Source of the DNA: CAG-103 sp048217285
GTDB taxonomy: Bacteria > Bacillota > Clostridia > Oscillospirales > Oscillospiraceae
Reading direction: 5' to 3'
DNA length: 25,363 bases
Assembly (NCBI GenBank): GCA_048217285.1
Contig: DBFWVW010000089.1
Coordinates: forward strand, 1 to 25,363
In this document: positions 1 to 7,759 of the stretch, piece by piece
Layout: each line of letters begins with the position of its first letter
Numbering within the stretch: position 1 is the first letter of the stretch
The notes under the pieces: model-generated
The model's input: the letters and a program-made list of their open reading frames with translations, nothing else
Told to the model about the DNA's origin: nothing
Databases searched by the model: none
Made by a program: the position numbers and the translations under genes

Positions 1-117
1 CTCCTCTGCAGCGGCAGAGGACTGCACAGGCTCCGACTCTGCGGCAACGGCCGGCACGACGGCCAGCGTCAGCACACACGCGAGCACGAGCAGCAGTGAC
101 AAAAAGCGTTTGCGCAT
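1..117 (-). CDS. Secreted protein, N-terminal fragment (runs off left edge)
   Basis: Only the first 39 codons are in the window. They begin MRKRFLSLLLVLACVLTLAV and read on through an Ala-rich cleavage region ending near VAAES. This is a classic Sec signal peptide with a basic n-region, a hydrophobic core and small residues before the cut. After it comes an acidic, Ser/Ala-rich stretch that looks like a linker. The start is supported by GGAGGAG placed 5 bases upstream and by a promoter at 161-188. The mature domain is outside the window, so no function can be assigned. An extracellular or surface protein is the reasonable inference, since two other secreted proteins in the window start in the same style. 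Confidence 0.75.
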   Translation of the reverse strand, partial: MRKRFLSLLLVLACVLTLAVVPAVAAESEPVQSSAAAEE

Positions 118-160
118 GGTTTTCTCCTCCATATTTTCCTGTGGGATATAGTATGATCCC

Positions 161-188
161 ATTATACCGGACAGCGGTGATTTTTCAA
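161..188 (-). promoter_or_regulatory. Sigma-A promoter for the secreted protein at the left edge
   Basis: On the minus strand TTGAAA (188-183) and TATAAT (166-161) are separated by 16 bases. The inferred 5' leader is about 37 bases and contains the GGAGGAG ribosome site. Confidence 0.7.
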
Positions 189-231
189 TCTTTTTCGCAG
201 CGATTTCAACTTTTTTAAGTTTCTGTGACAT

Positions 232-263
232 ACAAAAAAGCAGCGCACTGGGCAGTGCGCTGC
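232..263 (-). terminator. Rho-independent terminator of the long minus-strand operon
   Basis: An 11-bp perfect stem, GCAGCGCACTG (240-250) with CAGTGCGCTGC (253-263), is followed on the minus strand by six T (239-234). It lies 27 bases beyond the DUF523 stop codon. Confidence 0.85.
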
Positions 264-291
264 GGGTTTACATAATTCGGTTTACATAATT
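264..291. repeat. Tandem 14-bp repeat containing GGTTTACATAATT
   Basis: Two head-to-tail copies of GGTTTACATAATT occupy 265-277 and 279-291, with one base between them. The second overlaps the TAA stop of the DUF523 gene. The reverse complement ATTATGTAAACC recurs exactly at 24964-24975, and close variants lie at 25037 and 25183. The AT-rich motif stands out in a GC-rich window. Its function is unknown. Confidence 0.75.
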
Positions 292-730
292 ATAATTCCA
301 GTAACTCCGCAGCATCGTCCTCCCCGTAGACGCGGATGCCGTGCGCGGTCAGGCACGCGGCGGTGACGCCGTCTCCGGGCGTGAGCGTACCGGTGAAGGT
401 GCCGTCATAGATCTCGCCGCAGCCGCACGAGGGGCTGCGCTGCTTGAGCAGCGCGGCTGTGCAGCCGAAACGCTTGGCGAGCGCGAGCGTCTGCTGCGCG
501 CCGCGGGTGTAGGCATCCGTGACATCGGCACCGGTGCGCATGACAACGCGGCTGCCCTGCCGCTCGGACGGGGCGCGCGGCGTCGGCAGGCCGCCGAGCT
601 GCTCCGGACAGGCGGGCACAAGCGTGTGCCGAGCCATAAGTTCGCGCAAAACGCCGTCGGGAAGGCCTTTCGACGCGCCGTCATACCGGCAGGCGACGCC
701 GAGCAGGCAGGCACTGACCAGAATGTTCAT
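290..730 (-). CDS. DUF523 family protein (TudS/YbbK-like, putative Fe-S desulfidase)
   Basis: The 146-residue protein is a complete single-domain DUF523 protein. It shows the family's motifs in order: CLLGVACRYDG near residues 8-18, CPEQLGGLPTPRAPSE at 41-56, and LKQRSPSCGCG near 95-105. The three conserved cysteines (about 8, 41 and 102) are in place. In the characterised relative TudS, three such cysteines hold a [4Fe-4S] cluster used to remove sulfur from thiouracil. A similar role here is inference, because many DUF523 members have no tested substrate. The ATG overlaps the stop of the rhomboid gene (ATGA, 727-730), so translation is probably coupled. It is the last gene of the operon. Confidence 0.85.
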   Translation of the reverse strand: MNILVSACLLGVACRYDGASKGLPDGVLRELMARHTLVPACPEQLGGLPTPRAPSERQGSRVVMRTGADVTDAYTRGAQQTLALAKRFGCTAALLKQRSPSCGCGEIYDGTFTGTLTPGDGVTAACLTAHGIRVYGEDDAAELLEL

Positions 731-1311
731 CGCACCGCACGCTTTCCGCGGCTCCACGTGAAGCCGAAGATCATGCCGAGCACGCCGCCGGCAATGTGCG
801 TGAGCTGGGCAAGACCGGCCGTTCCGGTGACGGCCTGAAAAATCTCGCTGCCAAGGTAGAGGATGAGCACGAGGATGAGCGTGAGCGGGATGGTGCCGGT
901 GCGCATACCGGCGAACGACGCGAGCACGATGAGCATGAACACGACGCCGGACGCGCCCATGAGCGCGCTGTTCGGGAAGAAGAACCAGAGCACCAGCCCC
1001 GTGACGAGCGCCGTGAGCGCAATGGCAAGCAGAATGCGCTTGCCGCCGAAGCGCTCCTCCGCCGTCGGGCCGACGACGAGCAGCATGACGATGTTGCCGC
1101 AGTAGGCGGCAAAATCCGGGTGGCCGAGCACGTGCAGGAAAAAGCGCGGGTAAGTCAGCCAGTCCGTCAGCGACGAGCGATAGACGCAAAAGAGGTTCTG
1201 CGTCGTCCAGCCGTCGGTAAGCTTGCCGAGGCCGAGCGCGAGCAGGCTCAGCAGCGCAAACGTGAGGATAACGGGCGAATTATACAGGATCGTGATGGAA
1301 TGTTTCTTCAT
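727..1311 (-). CDS. Rhomboid family intramembrane serine protease
   Basis: The protein has 194 residues and about six hydrophobic segments. The serine motif GASG (Ser about 121) lies in one segment, and HIAGG near residue 172 supplies the partner histidine in a later helix. GN near residues 72-73, in the segment after the L1-like loop, fits the rhomboid core. There is no added soluble domain, so this is a minimal bacterial rhomboid that would cleave transmembrane substrates within the membrane. Its substrate cannot be seen from the sequence. It overlaps the pseudouridine synthase upstream and DUF523 downstream, each by 4 bases (ATGA), which supports co-translation. The length is normal for the compact class. 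Confidence 0.85.
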   Translation of the reverse strand: MKKHSITILYNSPVILTFALLSLLALGLGKLTDGWTTQNLFCVYRSSLTDWLTYPRFFLHVLGHPDFAAYCGNIVMLLVVGPTAEERFGGKRILLAIALTALVTGLVLWFFFPNSALMGASGVVFMLIVLASFAGMRTGTIPLTLILVLILYLGSEIFQAVTGTAGLAQLTHIAGGVLGMIFGFTWSRGKRAVR

Positions 1312-2195
1312 AAGTACCTCTCAAAACCAAACGCACGCAGGTCCTCCGGGACTGGCGCGGTGATGTGCAGGGGCTGCCCGGTGACAGGCTGGACAAGATC
1401 GGCCGCGGCCGCGTGCAGCGCGGGGCGCGCGAGCAGGGCCGTATCGCCGCCGTAGAGCGCATCGCCGAGCAGCGGATGGCCGAGCGCGGCGAAGTGGACG
1501 CGGATCTGATGCGTGCGGCCGGTACGCGGCACGACGCGCAGGAGCATACAGCCGTCCCGCTCGGCGAGCACGGTGTAATCCGTGACGGACGGCTGGCCGT
1601 CCGGTGCGGTGACGCGGCGGGTGGTGCCGTCGTCCGCGCGGGCGATGGGCAGATCGATCGTGCCGCGCTGCGGCAGACCGGTACCGCAGGCAACGGCGAG
1701 ATACGTGCGCTGAAAACCGCCGGAGTGCAGCACGCGGCGCAGCCGGTCGTGCACATAACCGCTGCGGGCGACGAGCATGACGCCGGACGTGCCGCGGTCG
1801 AGCCGGTTGACGGGGTGAAAGACCGCGTCGGGACCGAGGTAAGCGGCGAGTGCATTGGCGACCGTGGGATCGCCGCGGTCATACCCGCCGTGCACGGCCA
1901 TACCGGCGGGCTTATTGAGCGCGAGCAGGTCGGCGTCCTGATACAGGATGTCCAGCAGCACGGCCACGGGCGTGAACTTGCCGCCGGGGCGCTTATCATC
2001 GATGCGCACGGTGAGGGTATCCCCTGCCTGCACGCAATCGACGGTGCGGGCGTGCACGCCGTTGATGCAGATGCCTTCTGGCACGGTCTTGACGCGGGCA
2101 ATGGCCCCATCGGCCATGCGCAGTTCACGCCGGAGCAGGCTCTTGACCGTGCGGCCAGCCTGCTCCGGCGTGACGGTGAGCGTCAGCCGGCGCAT
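1308..2195 (-). CDS. RluA family RNA pseudouridine synthase
   Basis: The protein has 295 residues. An S4-like N-terminal region (about 1-70, including GICINGVHAR and QAGDTLTVRI) precedes the RluA catalytic domain. The active-site motif reads NRLDRGTSG with the catalytic Asp near 133. NKPAGMAVHGG near 94-104 and GRTHQIRVHFAALGHPLLGD further on are also family signatures. It would convert uridine to pseudouridine in 23S rRNA or tRNA. RluD, RluC and the YtzG-type paralogues cannot be told apart from sequence alone. The gene overlaps the macro-domain gene by 13 bases and the rhomboid gene by 4, so it sits in a tightly coupled cassette. Confidence 0.92.
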   Translation of the reverse strand: MRRLTLTVTPEQAGRTVKSLLRRELRMADGAIARVKTVPEGICINGVHARTVDCVQAGDTLTVRIDDKRPGGKFTPVAVLLDILYQDADLLALNKPAGMAVHGGYDRGDPTVANALAAYLGPDAVFHPVNRLDRGTSGVMLVARSGYVHDRLRRVLHSGGFQRTYLAVACGTGLPQRGTIDLPIARADDGTTRRVTAPDGQPSVTDYTVLAERDGCMLLRVVPRTGRTHQIRVHFAALGHPLLGDALYGGDTALLARPALHAAAADLVQPVTGQPLHITAPVPEDLRAFGFERYL

Positions 2196-2704
2196 TCCTG
2201 CGCGGCCAGCGCGGCCTCGTACGCGGCGCGGGTGCGGCTGTCAAAGCAGACCATGCGCACACGCGTGATCTCGGGATGATCGGCGAGATAAGCCGTGATC
2301 TCACGCACGGCGATCTCCGCCGCCTGATCGAGCGGAAAATGGTAGATACCCGTGCTGATGGAAGGAAAATCGACCGTATGGCAGCCGTTCTCACTCGCCA
2401 GACGCAGGCAGTTGCGATAGCAGTTGGCCAGCAGCTCGGGCTCGCCGTGCTGCCCGTCGCGCCAGCGGGGGCCGGGCGTGTGGATGACGTGGCGCGCCGG
2501 CAAACGGTAGCCGCGCGTGATCTTCGCCTCGCCGGTCTTGCAGCCGTTGAGGCCGCGGCACTCATTGAGCAGACCGGTGCCGGCAGCCATGTGGATGGCA
2601 CCGTCCACCCCGCCGCCGCCGAGCAGTGAGCAGTTGGCAGCGTTGACGATGGCGTCGACATCCGACTTCGTGATGTCGCCCTGAATGATCTCCAGACGGT
2701 TCAT
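2183..2704 (-). CDS. Macro domain protein (O-acetyl-ADP-ribose deacetylase-like, YmdB type)
   Basis: This is a single macro domain of 173 residues. The start GDITKSDVDAIVNAAN (residues 9-24) gives the Asp and Asn that contact ADP-ribose. GGGGVDGAIH (29-38) is the catalytic loop, and PSISTGIYHFP (114-124) is the phosphate-binding loop. YmdB-type enzymes remove acetyl from O-acetyl-ADP-ribose, and some hydrolyse mono-ADP-ribosyl groups from proteins. Which applies here is open. Its ATG overlaps the stop of the ClpE-like gene by 4 bases (2701-2704). No PARP-like or sirtuin gene is nearby. Confidence 0.9.
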   Translation of the reverse strand: MNRLEIIQGDITKSDVDAIVNAANCSLLGGGGVDGAIHMAAGTGLLNECRGLNGCKTGEAKITRGYRLPARHVIHTPGPRWRDGQHGEPELLANCYRNCLRLASENGCHTVDFPSISTGIYHFPLDQAAEIAVREITAYLADHPEITRVRMVCFDSRTRAAYEAALAAQECAG

Positions 2705-5064
2705 GCGGTTACCTCCTTACCGTCGATCGTGACGGTGATGTGATCGTCCTGCGCGTTGATGCCGATGTCCCCGGCGGCCTTGCGCTGCGCGACAATGGCC
2801 GTGGCGATGGCGTCCTCCACGTCGCGCTGGATGGTGCGGCGCAGGTTGCGCGCACCGTAGGTCTCGCTGTAGCCCTTACGGACAAGATAGTCGATGACGG
2901 CAGGCGTCCAGTGCAGGGTCATGCCGCGCTCGGCCATGGCGGCGCGCACCTCGTCGAGCATGAGCGACGCGATGGCGCGGAAGTTTTCCTCCGTGAGGTG
3001 GTTGAAGTAGACGATCTCGTCGATGCGGTTGAGAAACTCCGGACGCAGGAACTCGTTGAGGGCGCGCTGCGCGCGCTCGCGGCTCTGATCGTCCGCACTC
3101 AGGCCGAAGCCGAGCGTGCCGGTGCGCGTGTTGCTGCCGGCGTTCGTGGTCATGATGATGACCGTGTTTTCAAAGTTCACGGTGCGGCCCTGGGCGTCCG
3201 TGATACGGCCGTCATCGAGGATCTGCAGCAGCAGGTTCATGACGTCCGGGTGCGCCTTTTCGATCTCGTCGAAGAGGACAACGGAGTACGGGCGGCGGCG
3301 GATCTTCTCCGTGAGCTGGCCGGCCTCGTCATAGCCGACGTAGCCCGGGGGCGAGCCGATCATGCGCGAGACGGAGAATTTCTCCATGAACTCGGACATA
3401 TCGAGCCGGATGAGCGACTCGGGCGCGTGGAAAAGCTCATCGGCGAGGCGCTTGACCAGCTCCGTCTTACCGACGCCGGTGCCGCCGACGAACAGGAAGC
3501 TCACGGGCTTGCGCTTGGCCTGCAGGCCGACGCGGTTGCGCCGGATGGCGGCGCAGACGGTGTCGATCGCCGCGTCCTGGCCGACGATGTGCGCGCGCAG
3601 CCGGTCACCGAGACCGGCGAGCTGCTCAAATTCATCGGCGCGGATGCTCGCGGCCGGGATCTTCGTCCAGAGTTCGATGATGCGCGCGAGGTTATCCGCC
3701 GTCAGCTCCGGGCGGCCCTTGGCGCGCAGCGCGTCGAGCTCGGTCTGCAGCTGCATCTCGCGGCTGCGCAGCTCGGCAATACGGGCATAGCGGCGATCGA
3801 GCTCCTGCTCGTCATGGTCGTCGCCGGTCTGCGGCGGCGCGGAGGCCAGCAGTTCGCGCTCGCGCGCATAATCGCCGATCTCCTTTTCGACTTCGTCCGC
3901 GCGGATGAGATCGGGATTTTTCAGATTCACGTCCGAGCAGGCCTCGTCGATGAGGTCGATGGCCTTGTCGGGCAGGAAGCGGTCGGTGATATAGCGCTCG
4001 CTGAGCACGACGGCGAGGCGGCACATGGCGTCCGAAATGACAACGCCGTGGAAGTCCTCATAATAGCGGCGCACGCCCTTGAGGATCTCGACACTGTCGT
4101 CGATGCTCGGCTCGGCCACCGTGACGGGCTGGAAGCGGCGCTCGAGGGCCGCGTCTTTTTCAATGTGCTTGCGGTACTCGGCGAATGTGGTCGCGCCGAT
4201 GACCTGGATCTCACCGCGCGAGAGCGCGGGCTTGAGGATGTTAGCGGCGTTCATGCTGCCTTCAGCGTCGCCGGCACCGACGATGTTGTGCACCTCGTCA
4301 ATGACGAGGATGATGTTGCCGACGCGGCGGATCTCCTCGATGAGGCCCTTCATGCGGCTCTCGAACTGGCCGCGGAACTGCGTTCCCGCCACGAGCGCCG
4401 TGAGGTCGAGCAGGTAGACCTGCTTGTCGCGCAGCTTATACGGCACATTGCCCTCGGCGATGCGCTGGGCAAGGCCCTCGGCAATGGCCGTCTTGCCGAC
4501 GCCGGGCTCGCCGATGAGGCAGGGATTGTTCTTCTGGCGGCGGTTGAGGATCTGGATGACGCGCTCGAGCTCCTCGGCACGGCCGACCATGGCGTCGAGC
4601 TTGCCGTCGCGGGCGCGCTGCGTGAGGTCGATGCAGTAATTATTGAGGAACTTGAGCTTGCGCGGAGCCGCAGAGCGTTTGTCAGCCGCAGCGCTGTCCG
4701 GATGCGGCGGCTCGGCCGCGGCGGCGTCCGACGCCTGAGGCGGGTTCTGGTTGAAGAGACGGTTGAGAAACGGGAACGTCGCGGTCTTGCCGTCGTCCTC
4801 GTCGGTATCGGCGTCGGCATCGGCCGCGTCGTCACCGCCGAGCATACCCATGCTGCCGAGCATTTCCGCCACGTCGCCGGTGAGATTGTCGAGATCGGCA
4901 TCCGAGATGCCGAGCTTTTCCATCATCTCATCGACGGGCTTGATGTGCAGCTCGCGCGCACAGCGCAGGCACAGGCCCTCATTGTGAGACTCTCCGTTTT
5001 CGATTCGTGTGATAAAGATCACCGCTGCGTTTTTCTTGCAGCGGGAGCAGAGTGTAGGCTGCAT
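2701..5064 (-). CDS. clpE: ClpE-like AAA+ unfoldase (Clp protease ATP-binding subunit)
   Basis: The protein has 787 residues. The N-terminus is a treble-clef type zinc site with Cys 6, 9, 32 and 35 (CxxC-x22-CxxC), as in ClpE, and there is no Clp_N repeat domain. An acidic linker (about 75-130, rich in DADAD) follows. AAA-1 carries GEPGVGKT at 185-192 and VIDEVHN. A coiled-coil middle region (about 410-450) comes next. AAA-2 carries GGTGVGKT at 527-534 and LFDEIEKAHPD. LGF at 651-653 matches the ClpP-docking loop, so the partner is probably ClpP, which is not in the window. Family role: unfolding damaged proteins for degradation. In Bacillus, clpE is under CtsR control, but no CtsR operator was seen here and the gene is embedded in an operon. 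AGGAG precedes the ATG. Confidence 0.9.
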   Translation of the reverse strand: MQPTLCSRCKKNAAVIFITRIENGESHNEGLCLRCARELHIKPVDEMMEKLGISDADLDNLTGDVAEMLGSMGMLGGDDAADADADTDEDDGKTATFPFLNRLFNQNPPQASDAAAAEPPHPDSAAADKRSAAPRKLKFLNNYCIDLTQRARDGKLDAMVGRAEELERVIQILNRRQKNNPCLIGEPGVGKTAIAEGLAQRIAEGNVPYKLRDKQVYLLDLTALVAGTQFRGQFESRMKGLIEEIRRVGNIILVIDEVHNIVGAGDAEGSMNAANILKPALSRGEIQVIGATTFAEYRKHIEKDAALERRFQPVTVAEPSIDDSVEILKGVRRYYEDFHGVVISDAMCRLAVVLSERYITDRFLPDKAIDLIDEACSDVNLKNPDLIRADEVEKEIGDYARERELLASAPPQTGDDHDEQELDRRYARIAELRSREMQLQTELDALRAKGRPELTADNLARIIELWTKIPAASIRADEFEQLAGLGDRLRAHIVGQDAAIDTVCAAIRRNRVGLQAKRKPVSFLFVGGTGVGKTELVKRLADELFHAPESLIRLDMSEFMEKFSVSRMIGSPPGYVGYDEAGQLTEKIRRRPYSVVLFDEIEKAHPDVMNLLLQILDDGRITDAQGRTVNFENTVIIMTTNAGSNTRTGTLGFGLSADDQSRERAQRALNEFLRPEFLNRIDEIVYFNHLTEENFRAIASLMLDEVRAAMAERGMTLHWTPAVIDYLVRKGYSETYGARNLRRTIQRDVEDAIATAIVAQRKAAGDIGINAQDDHITVTIDGKEVTA

Positions 5065-5103
5065 AGACTGGTTCTCCTGTTCGATAGATTCCGTGCGCGC
5101 CGG

Positions 5104-5817
5104 TCATACGCCCACGCCGAGCGTGAGCACGTCGACGGCCAGCAGCGCTTTTGCCAGGGCAGTGTTCGCGAGCGTGTCACGGCCAATGACGGGGCCGGCA
5201 AACTGCAATGCCCAGCACAGCAGGATGCCAAAGCACACGCCGTTGACCGCGCCGAAGGCGGCGCCGCCAATGTCGTTGAGCTTCTCCCGGTTCGGGAGTT
5301 GGAAGGTCAGGTTCGGCAGATTGCCGATCGCGGCGAGAATGAGCAAAATGAGTAAAAAGCCGACCATTGTGACGAGCACGTAGCACAGCCGCGCGCAGTA
5401 GACCTGCGTCATGGCGGCGCGCAGAGTGACGCCCTGCTCATCGCGCATGGCAAGTGCGGCGCGGGCCATACGCTGCGCCGGCCGGCCGGTCACACCGGCG
5501 GCGGCAAAGCACTGCTCGGCATATTCCTGTGCGGTGTCGGGATGCGCAGCGACCCAGTCCTCTCCCGAGAGGCCGGCGTCGTTGTCCGGCAGCTCGGTGG
5601 CGGCAACGTCGAGCTGACCCTCAAAGTACCCGCCGGCAAACGGCTCCGCCACCGGCAGGAGCCGGTCGGAAAACAAGCCCGCGAGCAGCGCCGCGCCGTA
5701 GAGCGCGACGACGATGGCGGCAAGCTCTGCAGCGCTGAGGATCAGCCCGCGGCGGTAGCCGCTCCAGACGGCGGCCAGAAATATGGCGACGAGCACCACT
5801 GTCAATACGATCTTCAT
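5104..5817 (-). CDS. CvpA family membrane protein
   Basis: The 237-residue protein starts with a hydrophobic helix and then GYRRGLILSAAELAAIVVAL, which is typical of the CvpA N-terminus. Two membrane helices (about 3-20 and 28-50), a hydrophilic insert (about 60-135) and two further helices (about 145-165 and 185-207) follow. FGAVNGVCFGILLCWAL near the end is the conserved second repeat-like segment. CvpA proteins are linked to colicin V export in E. coli and to envelope homeostasis in several bacteria, but their molecular role is not settled. The hydrophilic insert makes it longer than the roughly 160-residue E. coli form. The gene lies 37 bases downstream of the DUF5711-like gene and 39 bases upstream of clpE. 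Confidence 0.8.
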   Translation of the reverse strand: MKIVLTVVLVAIFLAAVWSGYRRGLILSAAELAAIVVALYGAALLAGLFSDRLLPVAEPFAGGYFEGQLDVAATELPDNDAGLSGEDWVAAHPDTAQEYAEQCFAAAGVTGRPAQRMARAALAMRDEQGVTLRAAMTQVYCARLCYVLVTMVGFLLILLILAAIGNLPNLTFQLPNREKLNDIGGAAFGAVNGVCFGILLCWALQFAGPVIGRDTLANTALAKALLAVDVLTLGVGV

Positions 5818-5854
5818 AGGTGTATCCCTGTTCTTTCTCTCTAGGCTGCGGGGG

Positions 5855-6952
5855 TCAGAAGGCGAGCACCTCGGCGCTCGAGCCGCTCACGAGCAGCGCC
5901 GCGCCCCGGCGCAGCAGCACCGAGCGGCGGACGCCGAGCAGGTTCTGCTCGACGGACTTGATCTCATCGAGCTGCTGGTTATAGAGCGTGAGCCGGTCAC
6001 TGTACTGCACGAGCACCTGCTTGCCGTTGACAGACAGGCTCGTAACGGCGCCGGTAGTCTCGCACGTTCCAAGCTCGCTGCCGGAGGCGCTGACCGTGAC
6101 GAGCTGCTCGGCGCTACCGGAGCGGTAGCGGCTGAGCGCAAGGGTCACAAATCCGTCGCCCTCGGCGGCGTAGTCATACAAGTACAGGTCGCCGAAGGGG
6201 TACTCGGCGGTGAGCTTGGCGGCATCGTCAAAAAAGGCCAGGCGCGTCTGCGACACGCAGCAGACCTTGCCGCCGCGCCAGAAGAGATCGGCAAAGAGCT
6301 CATCCGCGCACGCGGCGCTGCCGCGCTCGGCCTCACTCGTGAGCGAAAACGTGTGCACGACGCTGCCGGAATCCTGCAGGCAGAGCGCGGCGAGATACTT
6401 CCCGTCCGGACTCACGGCGGCACGCACAAGATAACCGGTGCCGGAATACCAGGCGTAGACGGCCTTGCCGGAGGTGTCGTACACCGTGACGGCACCCTTA
6501 TAGCCCGCAGCCTCCGTGCTGACGGCAAGATAGCCGCTGTCGCTCAGGTCGGCGCTGATAATTTCGCCGGATGGCTCAATATCGGTCTTATTGCCCTTGA
6601 AATCCGCCACGCACAGCGTCGTGCCGCCGATGTCGTAGGCGCACACGCGCTCACCACCGACGGAGATGCCCGGCTGCGAGAGCGTGAAGATCTCGTGCAG
6701 GACGGTCTTGCCGTTTTCGTCAAGCAGCTGCAGGCCGCTTGAGGACACGACCGCGAGGCGGCTGTCCACCGTGCGGAAGGTGCGGCCGGCGCTGGAGTCG
6801 AACGTGTAGGGCGCGCTGTCGTCCAGATAGTCGCTCGCCGAGCCGGGCCGGTCGCGCAGCAGCAGATACAAAAACAGCAGCACAGCCAGCACGCACACCG
6901 CCACGATGACGGTCTGCCGCAGCCTGGGATTATGTTTTGCATGGTCGTTCAT
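5855..6952 (-). CDS. DUF5711-like membrane-anchored beta-propeller protein
   Basis: The protein has 365 residues. A short basic cytoplasmic tail and one membrane helix (about 15-32, with VIVAVCVLAVLLFLYLLL) precede an outside domain of repeating beta-strand units such as AVVSSSGLQLLDENGKTVL, VTVYDTSGKAVY and LTLYNQQLDEIKSV. These look like propeller blades and match the DUF5711 layout known from Clostridia. I start it at 6952 rather than the in-frame ATG at 6958. GGGGAGGA sits 6 bases from the former and would abut the latter. No catalytic motif is visible and its function is unknown. The fixed position next to cvpA suggests a shared envelope task, but this is only inference. Confidence 0.75.
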   Translation of the reverse strand: MNDHAKHNPRLRQTVIVAVCVLAVLLFLYLLLRDRPGSASDYLDDSAPYTFDSSAGRTFRTVDSRLAVVSSSGLQLLDENGKTVLHEIFTLSQPGISVGGERVCAYDIGGTTLCVADFKGNKTDIEPSGEIISADLSDSGYLAVSTEAAGYKGAVTVYDTSGKAVYAWYSGTGYLVRAAVSPDGKYLAALCLQDSGSVVHTFSLTSEAERGSAACADELFADLFWRGGKVCCVSQTRLAFFDDAAKLTAEYPFGDLYLYDYAAEGDGFVTLALSRYRSGSAEQLVTVSASGSELGTCETTGAVTSLSVNGKQVLVQYSDRLTLYNQQLDEIKSVEQNLLGVRRSVLLRRGAALLVSGSSAEVLAF

Positions 6953-6988
6953 GGACATTCCTCCCCTGTCCGCATGGCGGACGCGGCA

Positions 6989-7759
6989 TCAGGCCTGATT
7001 CATCATATCGCCGACGGCGCCGTCGTACCACACACGGTTGAGATACAGCCCCTGTGGGGGCATGGTCGGCCCCGTGAGCCGCCGGTCGCGCGTGGCCAGC
7101 AGCGCCGGGATGGCCTCCGGCTCGATCTTGCCGTAAGACGCATAGACCATGGTGCCGACAATGGCGCGCACCATATTATACAGGAAACCGTCGGCACAGA
7201 CGGCAATGGAGATGAGCGGGCCGTCCCGCTCGGCGCGACACCAGTGCACCGTGCGCACGGTCGTGCGCGTCTCGGTGCCGACGGAGCGCACGGCGGCAAA
7301 GTCGTGCGTGCCCTCAAAGGCGCAGCCGGCGCGCGCGAGCCGCTCAAAATCCAGCGGCTGGGGATAAAAGCAGACGCGGTGCTCCAAAAACGCATCGCGG
7401 ATGCGGGAATTGTAGATCTGATAGACGTATTCTTTCTGAATGCACGAGCCGATGGCGTTGAAATCCTCCGGCGCGGCGACGGCATCGACCACGGCGATGT
7501 CCGCCGGGAGGCGGGCGTTGACCGCGAGGGGCACCCGGTCGATTGGGATCGTGCAGCCGGTGCGGAAATTGGCGCAGTAGCGCTTCGCGTGCACGCCAGC
7601 GTCCGTGCGGCCGCAGCCGACGACCTTGATCGGCTCGCCGCAGACTTTCGTGAGCGCGCGCTCCAGTGTTTCGGCAACGGTGACGTCCGTCTTCTGCACC
7701 TGCCAGCCGTGATAGGCCGTGCCGTCATACTGCAGGCGCAGGGCGATGTTGCGCCTCAC
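6989..7759 (-). CDS. truA: tRNA pseudouridine(38-40) synthase TruA
   Basis: The protein has 256 residues. RLQYDGTAYHGWQ (about 8-20) is the TruA N-terminal signature. GCGRTDAGVHA (49-58) holds the catalytic Asp (about 53), and FLYNMVRAIVGTMV near residue 200 is the C-terminal motif. It makes pseudouridine at positions 38-40 of the tRNA anticodon arm. I place the start at GTG (7759-7757), which overlaps the ecfT stop as GTGA. The longer open frame upstream is an out-of-frame shadow of ecfT. In many Firmicutes truA follows ecfT and precedes rplM-rpsI; here the ribosomal genes are absent and a DUF5711-like gene follows. Confidence 0.93.
   Translation of the reverse strand: MRRNIALRLQYDGTAYHGWQVQKTDVTVAETLERALTKVCGEPIKVVGCGRTDAGVHAKRYCANFRTGCTIPIDRVPLAVNARLPADIAVVDAVAAPEDFNAIGSCIQKEYVYQIYNSRIRDAFLEHRVCFYPQPLDFERLARAGCAFEGTHDFAAVRSVGTETRTTVRTVHWCRAERDGPLISIAVCADGFLYNMVRAIVGTMVYASYGKIEPEAIPALLATRDRRLTGPTMPPQGLYLNRVWYDGAVGDMMNQA

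Noticed and set aside
2740..5355. Very long plus-strand open frame (about 870 codons) opposite clpE
   Set aside because: It mirrors the clpE gene, has no recognisable domain and is rich in Asp/Val/Ala/Arg as expected for an antisense frame in GC-rich DNA.
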